The position numbers and the translations under genes were made by a program. The notes under the pieces were generated by a model. That model was not told the origin of the DNA. It saw only the letters and a program-made list of their open reading frames with translations, and did not search any database. From positions 10,825,015 through 10,889,014 of the forward strand of contig NC_036461.1 of the NCBI RefSeq assembly GCF_002775205.1: a stretch of 64,000 nt of DNA, read 5' to 3'. Source of the DNA: Xiphophorus maculatus. Its lineage: Eukaryota; Chordata; Actinopteri; Cyprinodontiformes; Poeciliidae. Shown piece by piece: positions 27,728 through 42,800 of the stretch. How positions within the stretch are numbered: position 1 is the first letter of the stretch; every line of letters starts with the position of its first letter.

Positions 27728-30700
27728 AAAGATATTTTTAGAAGTCTAAACTCGGTGCCTCGCCCTGTTAGACTGTTTGAAAATCTTGGAATCTTCAGGT
27801 ATTTTTGTGTAACCACAACACTGGTAGCATGACTCAACTCTTCAAGACCAGACTACACGGATAGGGGTTCTCTGGGTGGTCTCTGCCACAACCCAGAGTT
27901 CTCCTTGATCTCATTCCTTTGTTAGTAACACAAGAAGTTGTTGGACTTTCAGCCGCCTGTGGGATATAAGAGAATAAACTTGGCCATTTTTTCCTGAGAA
28001 AGCTGTCTGATTATTGGCCAGTGTTGCAAATACTGATGCCTGGATGTTAGTCATGCCTAAATGACTGTAATTTGGAGCAGGAGAAACACGCAGTGAAAAA
28101 GAGCCATGTTACTTTTCCTCAGAGGAGATAGAGTCATTTTGCTGTTGGTGGGGTTACTCATTGGAATGCAGATGCTTCTTCCATATTAAATCATTTCAGA
28201 TTTGATCAGGAGTGCATCCATAGGAAGGTTTTGGAGCGGCCCCTGACCCATATATCAAGGATGACACAAATTTGATTCACCAGCTCAGAGGGTTAATTTA
28301 AAAAATGTTGGTTAGAATTTCTATTTTATGCAGAGCTTTTCAAGTAGATGGAAACAAATTGAAACATTAAAATGGAAAATGTGAGGTAGACAACATTAAG
28401 TATTCATCTTATTAAGCAAGAGTTTGTGTACGAGTAGGTAACGTTCTTGTTGCTGAGAACATACACATGATATGTAGATGAAGATATTAATGGCAAAATT
28501 TATGAGTATTGTATCCTGTTTTTTGTGCTACCATGTTTAAAGAGAGAAAATGTAAAAAGTAATTTTAAGTATAAGATCTAAAATGATTTTATTGAAAGAC
28601 CTCTTTCAATTAAAATTAGATTACTTTGTTTCATTAGAACAAAATGAGATGAGTTTATTGCTGCTGATAGATTTTTTTTATTACAGACTCTGAGTCCAGA
28701 TTACATACAAAAGAGAACAGAGACAATAAAATAAAAAAAATAAAAAAATGATGAGGTGAAAAGAATTGTACAATTGTAAAAATAGTTTTTGCTTTTTTCA
28801 TAAATAGAAAATACGTATGTTTTTCCCCTGTGAGTACTTTTAACTCAACAGTTTTGGACTTTGTGATAAAAGGTTTGGACACCACTGCTTTAGGTCATCC
28901 ATACTCCTGGGCCCTCTCTGTTGCTCTCTTTGATTTGGATTATGATCCGATGACTGAGCTCGCCTTAGAAAAAAGTAAATTTTTTGCAGATTGCCATTTG
29001 CTTTTGATCATTATTCATCAAAATTACCAGACGGCGACTCATTTTAGTTCACCAGACTTTAATTTAAAATGTCTTGGTCAATCAGTGAGTACATGTGACT
29101 GCTCTCTAGTTTAAGGCCTTTGGAAGGGAAATGGGCCCACAGCGTCACATCTCCTCTGCTTTACCTTACAGGCAACATGAAATGCCTTTTCACATATTTA
29201 TCTTTTTTGCCAAGCCCAAATAGTATTTTGTGTCAAAAAATACCCATTCAAACTTAATTTTACTAAAGCAAAACGTCTTAGGTTTGATCCCATAGACAAA
29301 GAAGACCTCTAGTTGTTTACGTTTCTGTTGGTAGGACCACCATGCTTCCCATGCAGCTCGGCTGGCATAAGGAAGATGTCATAACAGTTGGTGACTTTTT
29401 GCTGAAGATTGCGAAGATGTTTTTATTAATTTCTATCTTCATAGTACTGTATTTAAATAAACATTGCTGTTTGTCTAGCCTTGTTTGTCACAGTTACAGT
29501 TTTTAAAGATTTTAATAACTCCTCTAACTATTGATATGGGAAAATTTTATCAAAAAAAAACTTTTTTTTTCTCACAGCTTATGTAGCTCACCAATTCTTT
29601 AACCACTTGTTTTAACATCTTTCCCATTCTGGCAGTGTCTAACCTGTTTACGTTTTTCAAATTAAGCTGCTGCAATATTAGATGAATTTAAGACTTTTTA
29701 TTCCTGGTGAGAAGATTGAGGGAGCTCACCTACAAGACGTAGCTGGATACAGATAAAGTCATACAATATGCCTTCATCAAAGTTATCTCAGCTCTGTATC
29801 TGTATGCTGAACTGATTCAGAGAACAGGATCCAGGTTTCTGTGGTTTGATGTCATGTCTCGTCATGTGGCGATAAAGTGATTCCACAGACTACAATATGT
29901 TTGGTTACATTTCACAAACATCAGTTAGAAAGTGTTTTTTCCTGCATGAGAGCACCCAGAAATCGTTTAGAAGCTCTTATAATTAATAACTGTGACACAA
30001 CCTTTCACCACCTGTTGCTTTGCAAATGCCGATTTCTACCATCTTTATACCTGGCTCCTTCATTTAGCCTGTAATTTTGATGACAAGTGTCAAACAAAGT
30101 GCACAGCTTGGCAAAGCCAAGTGTAAGATCCCCTAAAGCAATGCTAGGAAATCCATCTGAGAGCACATAAAAAGGTAAGAGGTGGGTGGAGGAAGGAAGC
30201 AATGGGAGCTGGATGAGATCACCGAACTTGTAATGAAAAAACATTAAACGACAGTTCATTGAAGCAAGAAACAGAAAATCCACAGAAATCTTAATACAGA
30301 CTTCAATAGGAATGCTTATCTGCAAACTGTTCGATGATGTTTATTTGTCTTTCTTTATTTTTTTGTAAAGCTCTTCCCAGTCTGTGTGTAAAAGTGCAAT
30401 GAGCTTACGGGTGCGGCCTTGTGAATCATGACTCTGTGTTATGGAATGAAGGGAGCGGTGCCAGTTCGTTGTTTGCAGGACGGTGGAGTTTGGTTCAGAG
30501 GAAGGAGTGGGGGTCTGTTCAGGCCACAATACTGCCCACAGAGACATGCACTACCTCAGACATGCATGTCAATTATTTATTGGATTAAGATTGTTATCTT
30601 CAAACTGATAAACTGCACCTGACTGAATTGATGAATGATAACATGCTTTTGAGTAACTTGATCTTAATCATAACAGATTTGTACTAAAAAATGTATTTAA

Positions 30701-30804
30701 AAAATGAGAGTGAGATTAGAAATGAGATTTTTTTTGTTTTTTATATATATTTAACAATTCCATGTTCATCTTTCCTTCAGGACATAGCTCCATCGTGAGG
30801 CGGC

Positions 30805-33800
30805 ATGTCAAATCGTGATTCCCTGGGAGTCGGGGAGCTGCTTCCCCAAGACGTGATCCATGTCTTTGCCCAGGAAAAACACAGCAGAAGAGGCCGAAAG
30901 AAGCGCACTCGCTCCTTTGGTCGAGCTTTCAGCTGGTTCAAGAGAAAGAAGAGGAAGAACAACTTCAATAATGGGCAGAACCACGGTATGGGGCCCCCTC
31001 TGGACCTGGACCTTGATAGACATCGTTCCGGTCATCATGGTGGACACAAGGGAGGACAGAAGTCAGGGAAGCAGACCCATCAACATGGAAACAGTCATGG
31101 TGAGACCCCACAATATGCAGGCTTTTTTAGTGTGAAAGAATTGTTCGATTTAACTGGTCAGTGTTTCAAGACACAGTTGGCAGAGAAAAAGTTGAATATC
31201 ATGTGATATGGTGCATGGGACATTTTATGTTTTATTTAGACATACCGCCATCCATAGCTTAAAGGTTTTACTGTTTTGTACTGAGAAACGGCATTGAAAC
31301 TTTTGTTTTTCTACTAACATATTTTCAAATCACCACATTTATCCAGAAAGGAGACAAAAGGTATCTTATTGTTTTTTTTTTTTTTATCATCAGAGGGTCA
31401 GAATTTTACAGTTTCTACTGAAATTGGTCACAAAGTCCCTGATTGGTGCATCCTTTAAATATAACGGAAAGGTTTTTATCTTTTATCTTCATTTGCCAAA
31501 TTATTTGTTGAGTAGTAAAGCACAGCCAGATTAAATATATCAAAGCTAAATTCCCTCTTTTTTGGTTTATAAAAGCATCAACAAACACCACTTTGTTAAG
31601 GTTCAGACACATAGCTACTGTACACTGTGATTAAAAAATGGGGATAATTTTGGAATTGCTTCATTTTCTGTTGGATTAAAGTGTACTACCTCCATTACCA
31701 ACCCTGCTTTGAATTTTAATTAGATGATCAATGGTTGTTTCATTTAGTTATCCCACTTAAACAAAGTTTACATAAATTGAGTTTGTGAGTACTGTCGTCA
31801 TCATGAAGCTGGTTTGGGCAAAATTGGAATCTACAAACAAGACAGCAAAGAAAACCAGAAGATCTAGCAAAGCTTCTTCTGTGGATCTCTAATTAAGGTG
31901 TCTGAGTAAACATTTTTAAATTAACTAATAAACCCCATTTACTATTAAAGAATCTGGTAGAGGGTATGGATGGATAAATGATCTACTATTGAAGTTAGAG
32001 CTTGCTGAAGAGGTTAATCTGAACTTGTAGGTTCACAGATGGAGGGTTTCAGATCACAGTTCTGACCAACAACACTGCTGTCACTCTGCCCTTTCTGCCA
32101 TTCAGCCCTCTTGTGTGTAATCACACACCACAGCGGCATTTAGCCATCTCTGTTTTCCATGTAAGAATTACTAAAGGAGAACCCTGCCGGAGTCACACTG
32201 CAGTTGGATAAGATAAAACTGATGTTTGAGTTTTTGCAGCGCATGCTGCTGTTGTTGTCCTTCTGAGAATGGGCTGTGCTTTAGAGAAGGAATGTTGCTA
32301 TTTGTCATTTGCAGGTTGCTCTAGTCAACTCTTGCTCTTTAGTTGATCTAAAATACTTAAATGTATAGAAGAGTCTGTTTGACTTAATACCTCCAAAATG
32401 CTGAGTTCTTTTATCTACAAATCATCTCCCTAACATCTCAAGTCCACCAATGTGCCTGCCAGAAAGCAAGATGGTTATTTTTAAAGTGTTATATTTGAAC
32501 ATTAAAATCAAACATCTTGTCTTATTTATTGAAGAAACACTTTATGTTGCTTTCACATTCAGTTTTTAGGAGGATTTCTTCACTTCTAGAGAAAGAATTT
32601 CTGCTTGTTGATTCTTCTGAGTATTTTATACGATTGGATGATCGTTTTCTCATGTCCACACCTACATTTCTTAATATTTTTATTGTACAATCACTGACAC
32701 TAAACTTTTTGAAAATGACAAAATTTTTGATGAGGAGCAGGAATTTCTTCTAAAATTTTATTGCTAAATATTCTTACTGGTCATCAGCAAAGCAGCTGTG
32801 TTTAAAGTTTAGCACTAGGCTACTTCCCACACTTTTGGACATTTTATCTTGGCTTCTATTACAGAAATTAGTTACAGATATAAGACATGAAAGAAAAGAA
32901 AAGTGCATGATAGACATAGTATTTTAGATTAATGCTTAAACAAAAGCATTATGAAATTGTCTTAATAAATGCATTAACTTATTTGTCCCATAACATTTTA
33001 GGAGTTATTTTTTAAATGACAACACGGGGTTGATGGGTTTGTAGACTGAAAATTAGACTTCATACATGTAATAAATTGGAAAGAAAAAAACTCCTGCTAT
33101 TTCCTTCCAATCTCTTGCATATATCCAAATAAGTCAGATTTGACTTTGATTGTAGATGAGAAGAGAAAAAGAGGAAACGTCTTCAAATATTGTCTTTGCT
33201 GTCTCCCAGAGAGATTTGTGTTTGTTTGGATGTTTGGATGCAGACATCCACTCCCTCTTTTGGCCTGACAAATCATCATGTTTGATGTGCAAATATCTCT
33301 GTTCTTCAATTACTCACCTGAATTTAGTGTTCCTTAAAAGCCGAGGACAAGATGTACATCTTGTCGATGTGTACTTTACTGCAATGTTGGTGCCAAATTA
33401 ACTAAGGAGTGCTTCATTCTTTACCCTCTAGATACAACATACGGCAAGAATTGGCTGTCTCTAAATAATAGTGAGTAGAAACCTGCTTTGAGAGAGCCTG
33501 TTTTAGAGAAAAGTGTTCATAAATTACCAAGAAAGTTGCAGCAACATTTGACTTTTCCCAGAGCTGCTCTTTGCAGATCATGTTGGAGCTTGTAGAGCCA
33601 CACTCGTATATCAGCAAGCTTTTCTTTGCCAGCACAGTTTCTCTTTGTGAGACCAATTTTCTTTGAGTCCATTGCAATGTGAACTGTCAGTTCTAGCTAC
33701 AGTTCTAGTAGCAGATTAATTGCACCTTAATGCAGAAGACATGAAATACTAACACTTCATGTTCAAACAAAAAAAAACCTAGCTTTCCCTTGTTATTGAG

Positions 33801-36800
33801 TGTGCTTAGAAAAAACAACAAAACTGGAGGCCGTGTTTAGTTTCTCAGGACTGTTTACTTGTGTTTGCCTGGCAGCACTTATGATCCTGGCTCACTGCTT
33901 TACAGACGGAGGAGCCTCTGCTCGTTTATTTTGCTTCATGTTCTCATAGTGGAAGTTCAGATCGTAAGAGGGGAGGGTGTTGGGGATTTCCATGTGATCC
34001 AAAACTCATTCAGTCTCATATCACCAAATGAAACCTACAGCACAGGAAAATCTAGACAGTCTTTTTTTTCTATTTTGATTTGTTTAACTGTCTCTTTTTG
34101 CAATACATTGACGTCAAAGCTGACTCAGACATACATTTGTGGAGTCAGTTGCAGAACTTTTGCACAGTTCTTTTTTTTTGTTAGTTTTTTTGGGGAAAAA
34201 AATCAGTTTGAGAAAGCAAACTTTGAGAAGAGATAAGGTCCTTTTGTCCTCTTTTCCAAAGTTATTTTAGAGGCTTACACCATCCGAGCTCAATCTTTTA
34301 AGTTCATGCACTCATTTGGATCTTATTTTCTAAAACAAAAAAGATGAAAAACATTTACGCATATGTATAACGGCACCTACGGACATGCTTTTTAAATTAT
34401 GTACCATTTCCACCTTAAAGCACCAGGCCTCAGGGAACCAAGCTGCTTATTACTACAGAGGTTGAAGTTTGAATGTTTGATTTATGTGTAACATAGTCTG
34501 TGATTGAGCCCTTAGCAATGATCACTGAAGTAGCGCTGGCAACAAGCATAGCACAATAGATGCTGTTGATGGGGAAAGGAACTCCTAAAATACAAAGTAG
34601 CAAGTTTATTACAGAAGCGAGTTATGCTTTAGTTCAACATTTGCCCAGAAAAGTGAGTCCCTCCAGCTAAGGCCTCCCAATCACTAATAGCCTGGTATGA
34701 CAGGCAAAGTGCCAGTTAATTAAAAGCCATGCCAGGATTGTTAGGAAGGGGGAGGCTCCCAGGGTTCTGGGTTTGCTTACCTGTCAACTGAAACTATTTT
34801 ATATGAAGCCGTAACAATTGTACTTAAGAGGCATGTGCACATACGGGGAAACTAGGATGTAACTAAAGGATTTGCAGCTTTGACTTTGTGATGAAATATG
34901 TTATGATGTTTATGACTCTGAGACACATCGGCCAAATTACTTTAGAAAAATTATTTTCACCTCCATTTTTTTGAAGCAGGTTCTCATTCTTCAGTTTCTT
35001 CTCGATGTTCTTTTAATTCCCATTTACTTCACGTTTTGTGAGCAGTTTTGCACTGTAGACCCAGTTCAATAGCTGAGTCAGTAGCTTAGTGTAATTTGCC
35101 CTTAAGTTTCGGTGTCCCTAGTATATATGTTAAAAGTCTTAAGGTAAACTTGGTTTTACCGCATTAGCTTTTCTCACACTAATTTAAGAACACATATTCA
35201 ATAATTCTTATAAAATATCTGTAGCCAACTGTAAATCAGTTTTTAAATTTATTAATATTTTATTTGGTAATTAATGAATTCCTGTTTCCTTAGGTAAATA
35301 TGACATTTTTGCACATTTTTACTTAGCCACTCAAGTTCACATGATGCATATTGATATTTATAACTCAAAGGGGTCAATAAAAATCTTAACAAAATTGTTA
35401 CACAGAAATGAGATACAACCAGCAGAAGTTCCCAGACCAAATATCCTTCATGTTATCGTCTGTTCAGGGAAGTTCATCTTCTTTAGACGCTGTGTGTGAG
35501 ACTGATATGTAAACATGATGTATATCATATATCAACGTCTCCACCAGCAAATATATAGCAGTTAAGCTGACAAAGAAGATTCTGCTTCACATAAATTGTG
35601 ACCGAAAACAAGTTAAGGCTTATTATGCTCAGAACAGTAAAATAAGTAATAAGTCTGTAGTATTAGCAATGCTCTTCTTTAAGTATTGGTACAAGCTGTA
35701 GGAATAACTATCTGTACCCAAGACAAATTTTCTTTGGGACAATAAAGTTCATCTTATCATCTTATCTTATCTTAACTTCAACGTGCACACCGAGCAAAGT
35801 GATGTCAGCAGATCAGATATTTTAATTTTTTATTTTCTCTTGGACATGATTGAGCAGGTTTGCCTGGATTCCTTGTTTGCCGTTTCATCCGAACCCTTTG
35901 TAGGCTTATCTTACCCTTTGCTCCTATAGTGGAGCTTTTCTGTAAACATGGCAACTGGAGCTTCTCCAATCAGAGAAACTGAACAGAAGCAGGCCTTGTG
36001 ATAAACTCTGACCTTCTAAAGCCTTTAGTTTTGTTAAACCATCGATTCTGCTTTGTCTCATCTGATGTTGTTGCATATTGTGTCTTGAAACAGTCAAAAT
36101 TAATTGTCTTTGGAGTTTCTTTTTTATTTTAGTTACTCACTGAATGTTTATATGTGTTTGCTGCTCATATCATGCTGTCATTTGACTCAAAACTAGACAA
36201 GAGGTTTTTCTCCTCCTTCTCCTGACTTTTCCGTATTGCTGGCTTCAAGAAAAATTGACTTCAGTTTAATGAAAAACACCCTGGTTAACGGCTGATTAGG
36301 TCATACAGCCCTGGCTAGATACGTTTCGAAGGTCACCTGTTTGCTCGAAACACTCCCTGAGATTCCTCACATTCCTGATCTTTTAGATATTTCTTTGAGG
36401 AAACCAGAAAAACTGAGCCCTTTGTGTTTGATTGAGTTTGCTTACAGCTTGCATGCCAGGATCAGGCCTTTTGAACCTGCTAATTTGATTTCCTTTTTTT
36501 CAGTATCTGGTAAAAGACTTTTCTTCCCAGAAGTGGAATCTTATATCAGTTGACTAACTAAATCTTGTGTAAGATATTTGGGAAGTATTGCACATAGGCA
36601 TTGAATAGAAGCTTTTAACTGCATATGGGATTTAATCTGAAATCGTCACCATTTCAGATTAAAATAGAGATTTACTGAAAAGATTTTTTTGGGCAATTTC
36701 TAATCTCTTGTTTTTGTAAAGCTTTGACCTGAGATATCTGACAACATATCCAAATCCAGCATGTTCAATCACAAGTTGAAAGCTCAACAGGGATTATAGT

Positions 36801-39800
36801 GTACTTCACTTATATTGTACTTCGTTCATCCTTTATATTATCTGCTGAAATTCTTGCTCTCTTTCATTCCCTTGCAGCCTGAATGGACTTTGGACATGTC
36901 TCAACATGCTGTAGAAAATAGTGTCTTTATGTTGGTGCATTTCTATAGTTAATCTATCATGATCTCTAAACACCTCACTGATACCAAAAATGTCTACCTT
37001 TTTGTCTTCTTTAAGTAACAGCACACATACTGAAGAGTGTTATTACAGCAACCTGGTACTTATGTGTTATGTTCACTGATCTGAAAAAAGATTAGATTTA
37101 AAAAATATATTTTCTTACTTGCAAGTTTTCAGGATCACACTCCAGTCACCAGTTCGTCTCTTGAATTATCTCTAGATCGAAGTTCACATAAGGCCTACTA
37201 CGCTGCTTTTAAGGCTTAATTTTACACAGCAGTTTTTGGAGGAAATTACAGATTATGTTTTGCAGATATGAGAAAAACCATGGAGAAAGGAACCAAATTT
37301 TCCTAGAGATAAAAATCAAACCAACTCCTCTGAGTTTACCATGACTGGGAGACACAAGTTACAGATTCCATCTTTATCTTTGAAAAAGATTGTACCTGCA
37401 ATATATTAGGAAAAAGCTATTTGTTACTTGTTTTCTCACTTATGTAGGAAAGACTTGAACAGAAAATGAATACCATAGTTGATGCAACCAGGTAAAATTC
37501 ATATAGCCTTGTGTTTTTATGATCATGGATGGTGTTTGGATCTGGTTTTGCTTTCATACAACTTTTTTGTTCTCATTTAAATGATCAAACAAATGAGTTG
37601 TGTTGTACCATCTTATGATAAGATCTGCAACCCACAGCCCAGTGCACTTCCTGCTTTTGAAAGCTGATGTATTTCCATACATCACTTATTAGGAAAGTAA
37701 AGAGAAAGTATTATCAAGTCATTTATCTTTTATGCCATATGTATTAAGAAGGAATGCATCTAATAGTTACAGGATAATGGCTCTTGAGGACTGGACTCCT
37801 ACTTTAAATGGTTTGGTCATTTTGTTGTTGATTATTTTTTTGCCTTTGCAGCTGAGCTTCGCAACAGTTGCATCATCTTTATAAGTAGCAGCAGACTCTC
37901 TTTAGTCTGAATTTGACCATTTTCAAAGTGATAAAAAACATGACAGATGGAGAATCAGAGAATCCAATCAGAGAAACTGAAGCAAGTAGCTAAAACTTGG
38001 TGTTTGGCTATGCTCAATTTGGTTGTGGACTCCTTCTCAGATCTGAACTTTACCTTCTGAGACAGATGTAGTGAAACATCCCTATGACTTCTTATTTTAT
38101 AAATAGACGTTTTTTGATAACACATTGTGCTCCAAACAAATTCTGTCTTTAGTTAAAACGTCTTGTCAGGATTCAACAAAAGTTTCAAACTCCATAAAGC
38201 TTAAGGCTTTTTCCTTTTAAAGCTGTTAGATCCTGATCAGTTTTAACATCACTTGGATGGATTTGCTGCTGCAACTCCATGACTTCTTATGTGGGGTTTT
38301 TTTTATAAAAACTTGCTGAAATAGAATTGTTCAATTGGCTGAAATACTGCACTGCCTTAGACAGAGACAAAACATGCAACAGCAGAAGGCACCCTTGTTG
38401 TTCCACATGGCACAAAAACAAAGAAGAGCAGGAGAACAGGTTTGAGAAATCTCACTTGAGATGGTTTCGCTCTCTCTGTTTCTTGGCGGGAAGTAATCAA
38501 CTGCCTCTTTAACTGTTACTTTGAGGGAAATTATTCCCTCAAAATAGTTCCTGGCATAGCTTTGTGACTACTTTTTTATTTTGGAACAAAAATACTATTT
38601 TAAAGGCTATACATTTTATAAATAATTTTTTTATGCATTGGCAGAGTAAGATTTAATATCTGAGACTCATTTCTGTCTGAAAAACCAGAAACAGGCGAAA
38701 GACAACACTAAAAAACAGAATGATGCAGACACCCAAAAAATGTTTGGCTTTGATTATCTGTTACCTAAACAGTTGCGCAACAGCTTCACAACAGCAACTG
38801 GGTTTTCAGACCGTTTAGTAGGATTTTCTAACAATAGCTGAAGAGCCACCACACCCACATGTGAGATGCAGTCATATTTAGGTCACTTTTAATAATGAGG
38901 ATTGCTAAAAGTTGGAGCTATTCATCTGAACTTCCACTAAATGTGCCAGAAGGTTTTGTTGCATCATGTTCCTTTTTCTCTTTGTTGGGTTAGTGCTTGG
39001 TTTCATTGCTAATGAAACCAGCTAATAACAACAGGGATCATTTATGAAATGAAAACATTGTTTCATTGTCAAGATATGCAGATGTGTGACTGTGGTGTTA
39101 CTCCAACTGCACAGGTTATTGTCAGAGAAGGGAAAATGTTTGCCAGCACACTTCTTCATGGACGCTGATAAGTATGTGGCTTGTTTTGTAAATTTATCAA
39201 GCCACCATTCTTGAAATGTGTGGTTTGGTTATTCAATGTCAGAACAACATACATCTGATAGTCTTGTTAAAGATAGTTTTGTTCATTTTACTTCACCAGT
39301 TTAGCAACTCAAGTCAGTGTTTGATATTATTGCTTCTTTCCAATGGCATTTTTCTTCTGTAAAAGTAGCTTCAAGAGGCACACATGCCTGAAAAACTTTT
39401 AAATATTTCATTTCACACAACATCAAATGTTAGTGGTTCCCCCTAAAAATGTATACAAACTCAATGTAAACAATTTTAAATGTATGGTTTGACTTTTTCT
39501 TTGCCACTTCTCAAAATGAGAAAAACAAAAAATCCTGTCTTTCAAGAAAGGCAGATAGTTGATCTTAGTAATTTAGTAAATGGCTACAAGAAAACAAGTT
39601 TTTTGTCTAAAGTTGCTCTTATCAGTCTGAGAAATGGCTAAATCAATACAATGGCCAAAAAGGCTTAGCAATGATTGACCAAAGTTCAAGAACTTAAAAA
39701 GGTCCTCAACACTCACTGGTAAAAACTGCAACAAATGTTTTGGTGGGAGATTATACATCTCCTGTAAATAGACTATTTTGTGATTTTTTAAATATCATTT

Positions 39801-42800
39801 TGTATTTACCTTCAGGTAAATACAGAGAGTTTTATATGGAAGCTTATATATGGAAAGCAGCATTATGTCAAAGTGGAGCATAAAAAACATGAGTTGTTTG
39901 TGCCATACCATTATTTTTGGTTATTTGGGAGTTTTCAGAGCAGGTCTGAAGTTCAAAATATACAGTATAAATGCTGGTTTCATACCTAAAATAGAAGTTA
40001 TAGTAGGCTATAGCTTTTTGTGATGTAGCTTCATTTAAGAATCTGCACTGGCACCCAAACCTAAAAAGCATTGAAGATTGTTGTTGGATCAACTTTATAT
40101 ACATTCTTCCAAAATCACTTTCGGTAACCACCTATAAAGAATTTTTAATACTTTTTCTGACAGGTTTTCAGCTCTTCAATGCATTTATTGTATGAGTCTG
40201 GACAGCCATTGCCTGGCTGGCAGAGACAAACACCCCTTGAGGTGGTATTTTGAGTATAACTTATAACCATGTTTTATTGTCTGTCACATATAGTAGAGAC
40301 TTTTGGCAAACTAATCTGTCATTAAATGGGCACCAGCAGGTCTGAATATTTTCTGTTCTGCTCACCATTTTCAAATATGATTTAATTTATTTTCAGAACC
40401 TTTCAGACTTTATTTTAAAGTTAGGAATAATTTTTCACCTCCTTGCTGTGAGGTTTCAGATGGATTGGCCTGAGAAGATAACACGTCCATTGACCTGTGC
40501 GTTGGGTTCGTTTGGAAACTGTTTATTTTGAGAGGAATCTGATACATGCTGGTTTCCTGGGGAATCAATTGTGTCATCTGACTCTGATCATGGCGTGTGA
40601 CTGTACACGCCACACGATGCAGGTATATCTGTTACCTGGATCCATTTTCTTCTCACAACACTCATGCTTTCCAGCTGGGACTTTTAAATGTGATTTAATG
40701 AAAACCATGAAAGGAGTTGATGGAGAAGGCCAAGGTTTGACCTGGGTGCATTAATACGCATGTCTACCAAAGTTTGATTTCAAAAGCGGTACGACTTCTG
40801 TCCTTTCTCACAGTGATCACATAGCCTTTATTTAAGTTTGCACCGATTATTGAGGCTTAAACACCTGGCAGATGTCACCCTCAGAGCTGCAAAGAACATC
40901 TCCGCATGGTTGTCTTCCTGATTTTGCAAAACAAGGTAAAAGGGCAAGTTAGGGCAGAGACCGGAGGTGTGTGCATGTGTGAGACTTTGCTTCATTCCCA
41001 CATCAATACCAGTTTGTCTGCGGCAAGACAAACTGAAAACTTGTGATTCGGTCTGTTGAGAAACTGATTGGCTGCATTTAGCTGTTGTTCCAGGACTTTG
41101 GAACAACAGCTAACTCAAGAGAGTCCCCCGCACTGCTGGCAGAAGACCGATGTGTTGTAGAACCAGAAGGAAGAGGAAGAGTTTCTTCTGTTGCAACGTA
41201 CTCCCATGAAAGCTTTTGGTTCTGTCTTAAAAATTCATCTAATCTCAAAGAATCACTATTGCACATCTGAATATCTTTTTAATTTAGTATTTTAAGATAC
41301 CTTTAGCTATTCTATTTTGAAAATATGAAATACATTTCTCTTTAGCTCTCTTTACTCTGAAACCCCTAAGTAAAATCCATTGGAGTCAATTCCCTTCAGA
41401 AGACACCTGATTGGTAAATAGAGCTCACCTGCATGTAATTTAATCTCAGTGTGAATGTAACCATTCCTTTAGGGTTTTTAAGGATTGCAGAGCATAGATC
41501 CAGTCATATTCATGTGTTAGAAAGCCCATTACAGATTTTTAACATCTCGCCACCTCTCTTTGTAAAATTTCTTGCCTGGATAAATTTTTTGCTAGCTAGT
41601 TTAATAAAAACATGACAGTTCACATTATGCTCATTTGAATCTCATTTTATTTAATTTTAAGTAGTTCTATATTTTTAGTTTTAGTTCACTCTTTTTATTA
41701 TGGTGTTATTATGCCCCGATTCCCTCATTTCACCACATCTAATACATGTTCTAATCCCTTAGTGTTTCTTAGATTACAAAAAAAAAAAAGAGTTAAGCAG
41801 ATGTTTGGTTATTTTGTTGTGATCTCATCTGAATTAATTTATCTATTTCCATGTCAAATAAATCCTAACTAAGCTGCTTTTTTTTCTCCTGGCTTCCAAA
41901 CTTGACTGGAATAGTCACACAGTCAAATTCATCAGAATGAATATCCAAATCTGAGATGTAAACACGAGTTTATTGAGTTCATAAATAATCAGCAGCAGGT
42001 TTCTCACAGTCCAGCAGTGACAGATGGTGTCATTAATATGGACAAGATTACAGAGTGAAGGACGAGTGACAGTGTGGGGCTTGTGTTGATGGGCAGGCCT
42101 GCCCCACCCATCACTACAGGCGTCTCTAGTTCTCTGTATCCTGTCATGGTAACTAGATAGGGATTTTCCTAGACTCACTTAGCTTTGTACATGCTGAGCA
42201 GCTCTCTGTTTACACATGTGGACAGAAGGCTTTTTAGCAGCCAGTCCTGTTAAACTAGAGCTATGTTTTTCTTGTCTTAAAGTACCGGTACCACTCGTCC
42301 GTTTCTTTGCAAAGTGCTTTTGTCTGACTCATTTGTTAGGATCACAACCATGGGAATGTTTTCCATTTGCTCAGATGTCAAACATTCCTCCATGTCATGC
42401 CTGTTCAGCACACCAGGAAGTGAAAACCCTTCACACTCAATGTAAAATTTACAGATGACAAATTAACAGAATTAGGAAGGTGTTGTCACAACACCTTAAC
42501 AGCTTCTTGAGATTTTGGTGCCTCTCCAAATCATGCAAGTAAAAAATTTAAATTAAAAACAAACATTCTGTTGATTTTCATGTGTTTGAGCGTTTCTCTG
42601 GAGTTGCAGGCTTCTGTTGAAAACATGCTTTTAAGCTTACTTCGCTTGACTAATTTCGGTTCACTTACTCCATCTTGTGGCAAAACAGCTAAGTTTACGT
42701 CTCTGTACATGAACTCAAAGGAAGAAAAGAAGTTCAAAGTTCTGTTAACAGTGTAGTCAGGAAATGCTGATTTTTAGTATCTCTTAAACTAAATTAAGAG

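Larger units (their letters stand above)
21056..30780 (+). other. nhsl3 first intron, non-coding
   Basis: About 9.7 kb. The short open frames found here do not resemble proteins and lack paired splice sites. Recognisable content is limited to a LINE tail, a SINE fragment, a Tc1 fragment, a palindrome, a poly(A) run, and single-ended hAT-like scraps near 23130-23166 and 28860-28890. Enhancers may be present but cannot be judged from one sequence. Confidence 0.5.

Noticed and set aside
28860-28890. AAAGGTTTGGACACCACTG, resembling a hAT end
   Set aside because: Single end only; no opposite end found within a plausible distance.
30005-30325. Minus-strand open frame of 106 codons
   Set aside because: No recognisable protein, lies in a transposon-littered intron, no promoter or splice evidence.
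33859-34236. Plus-strand frame of 125 codons in nhsl3 intron 2
   Set aside because: Composition is T-rich intron sequence rich in Phe; no domain and no splice-compatible phase with nhsl3.
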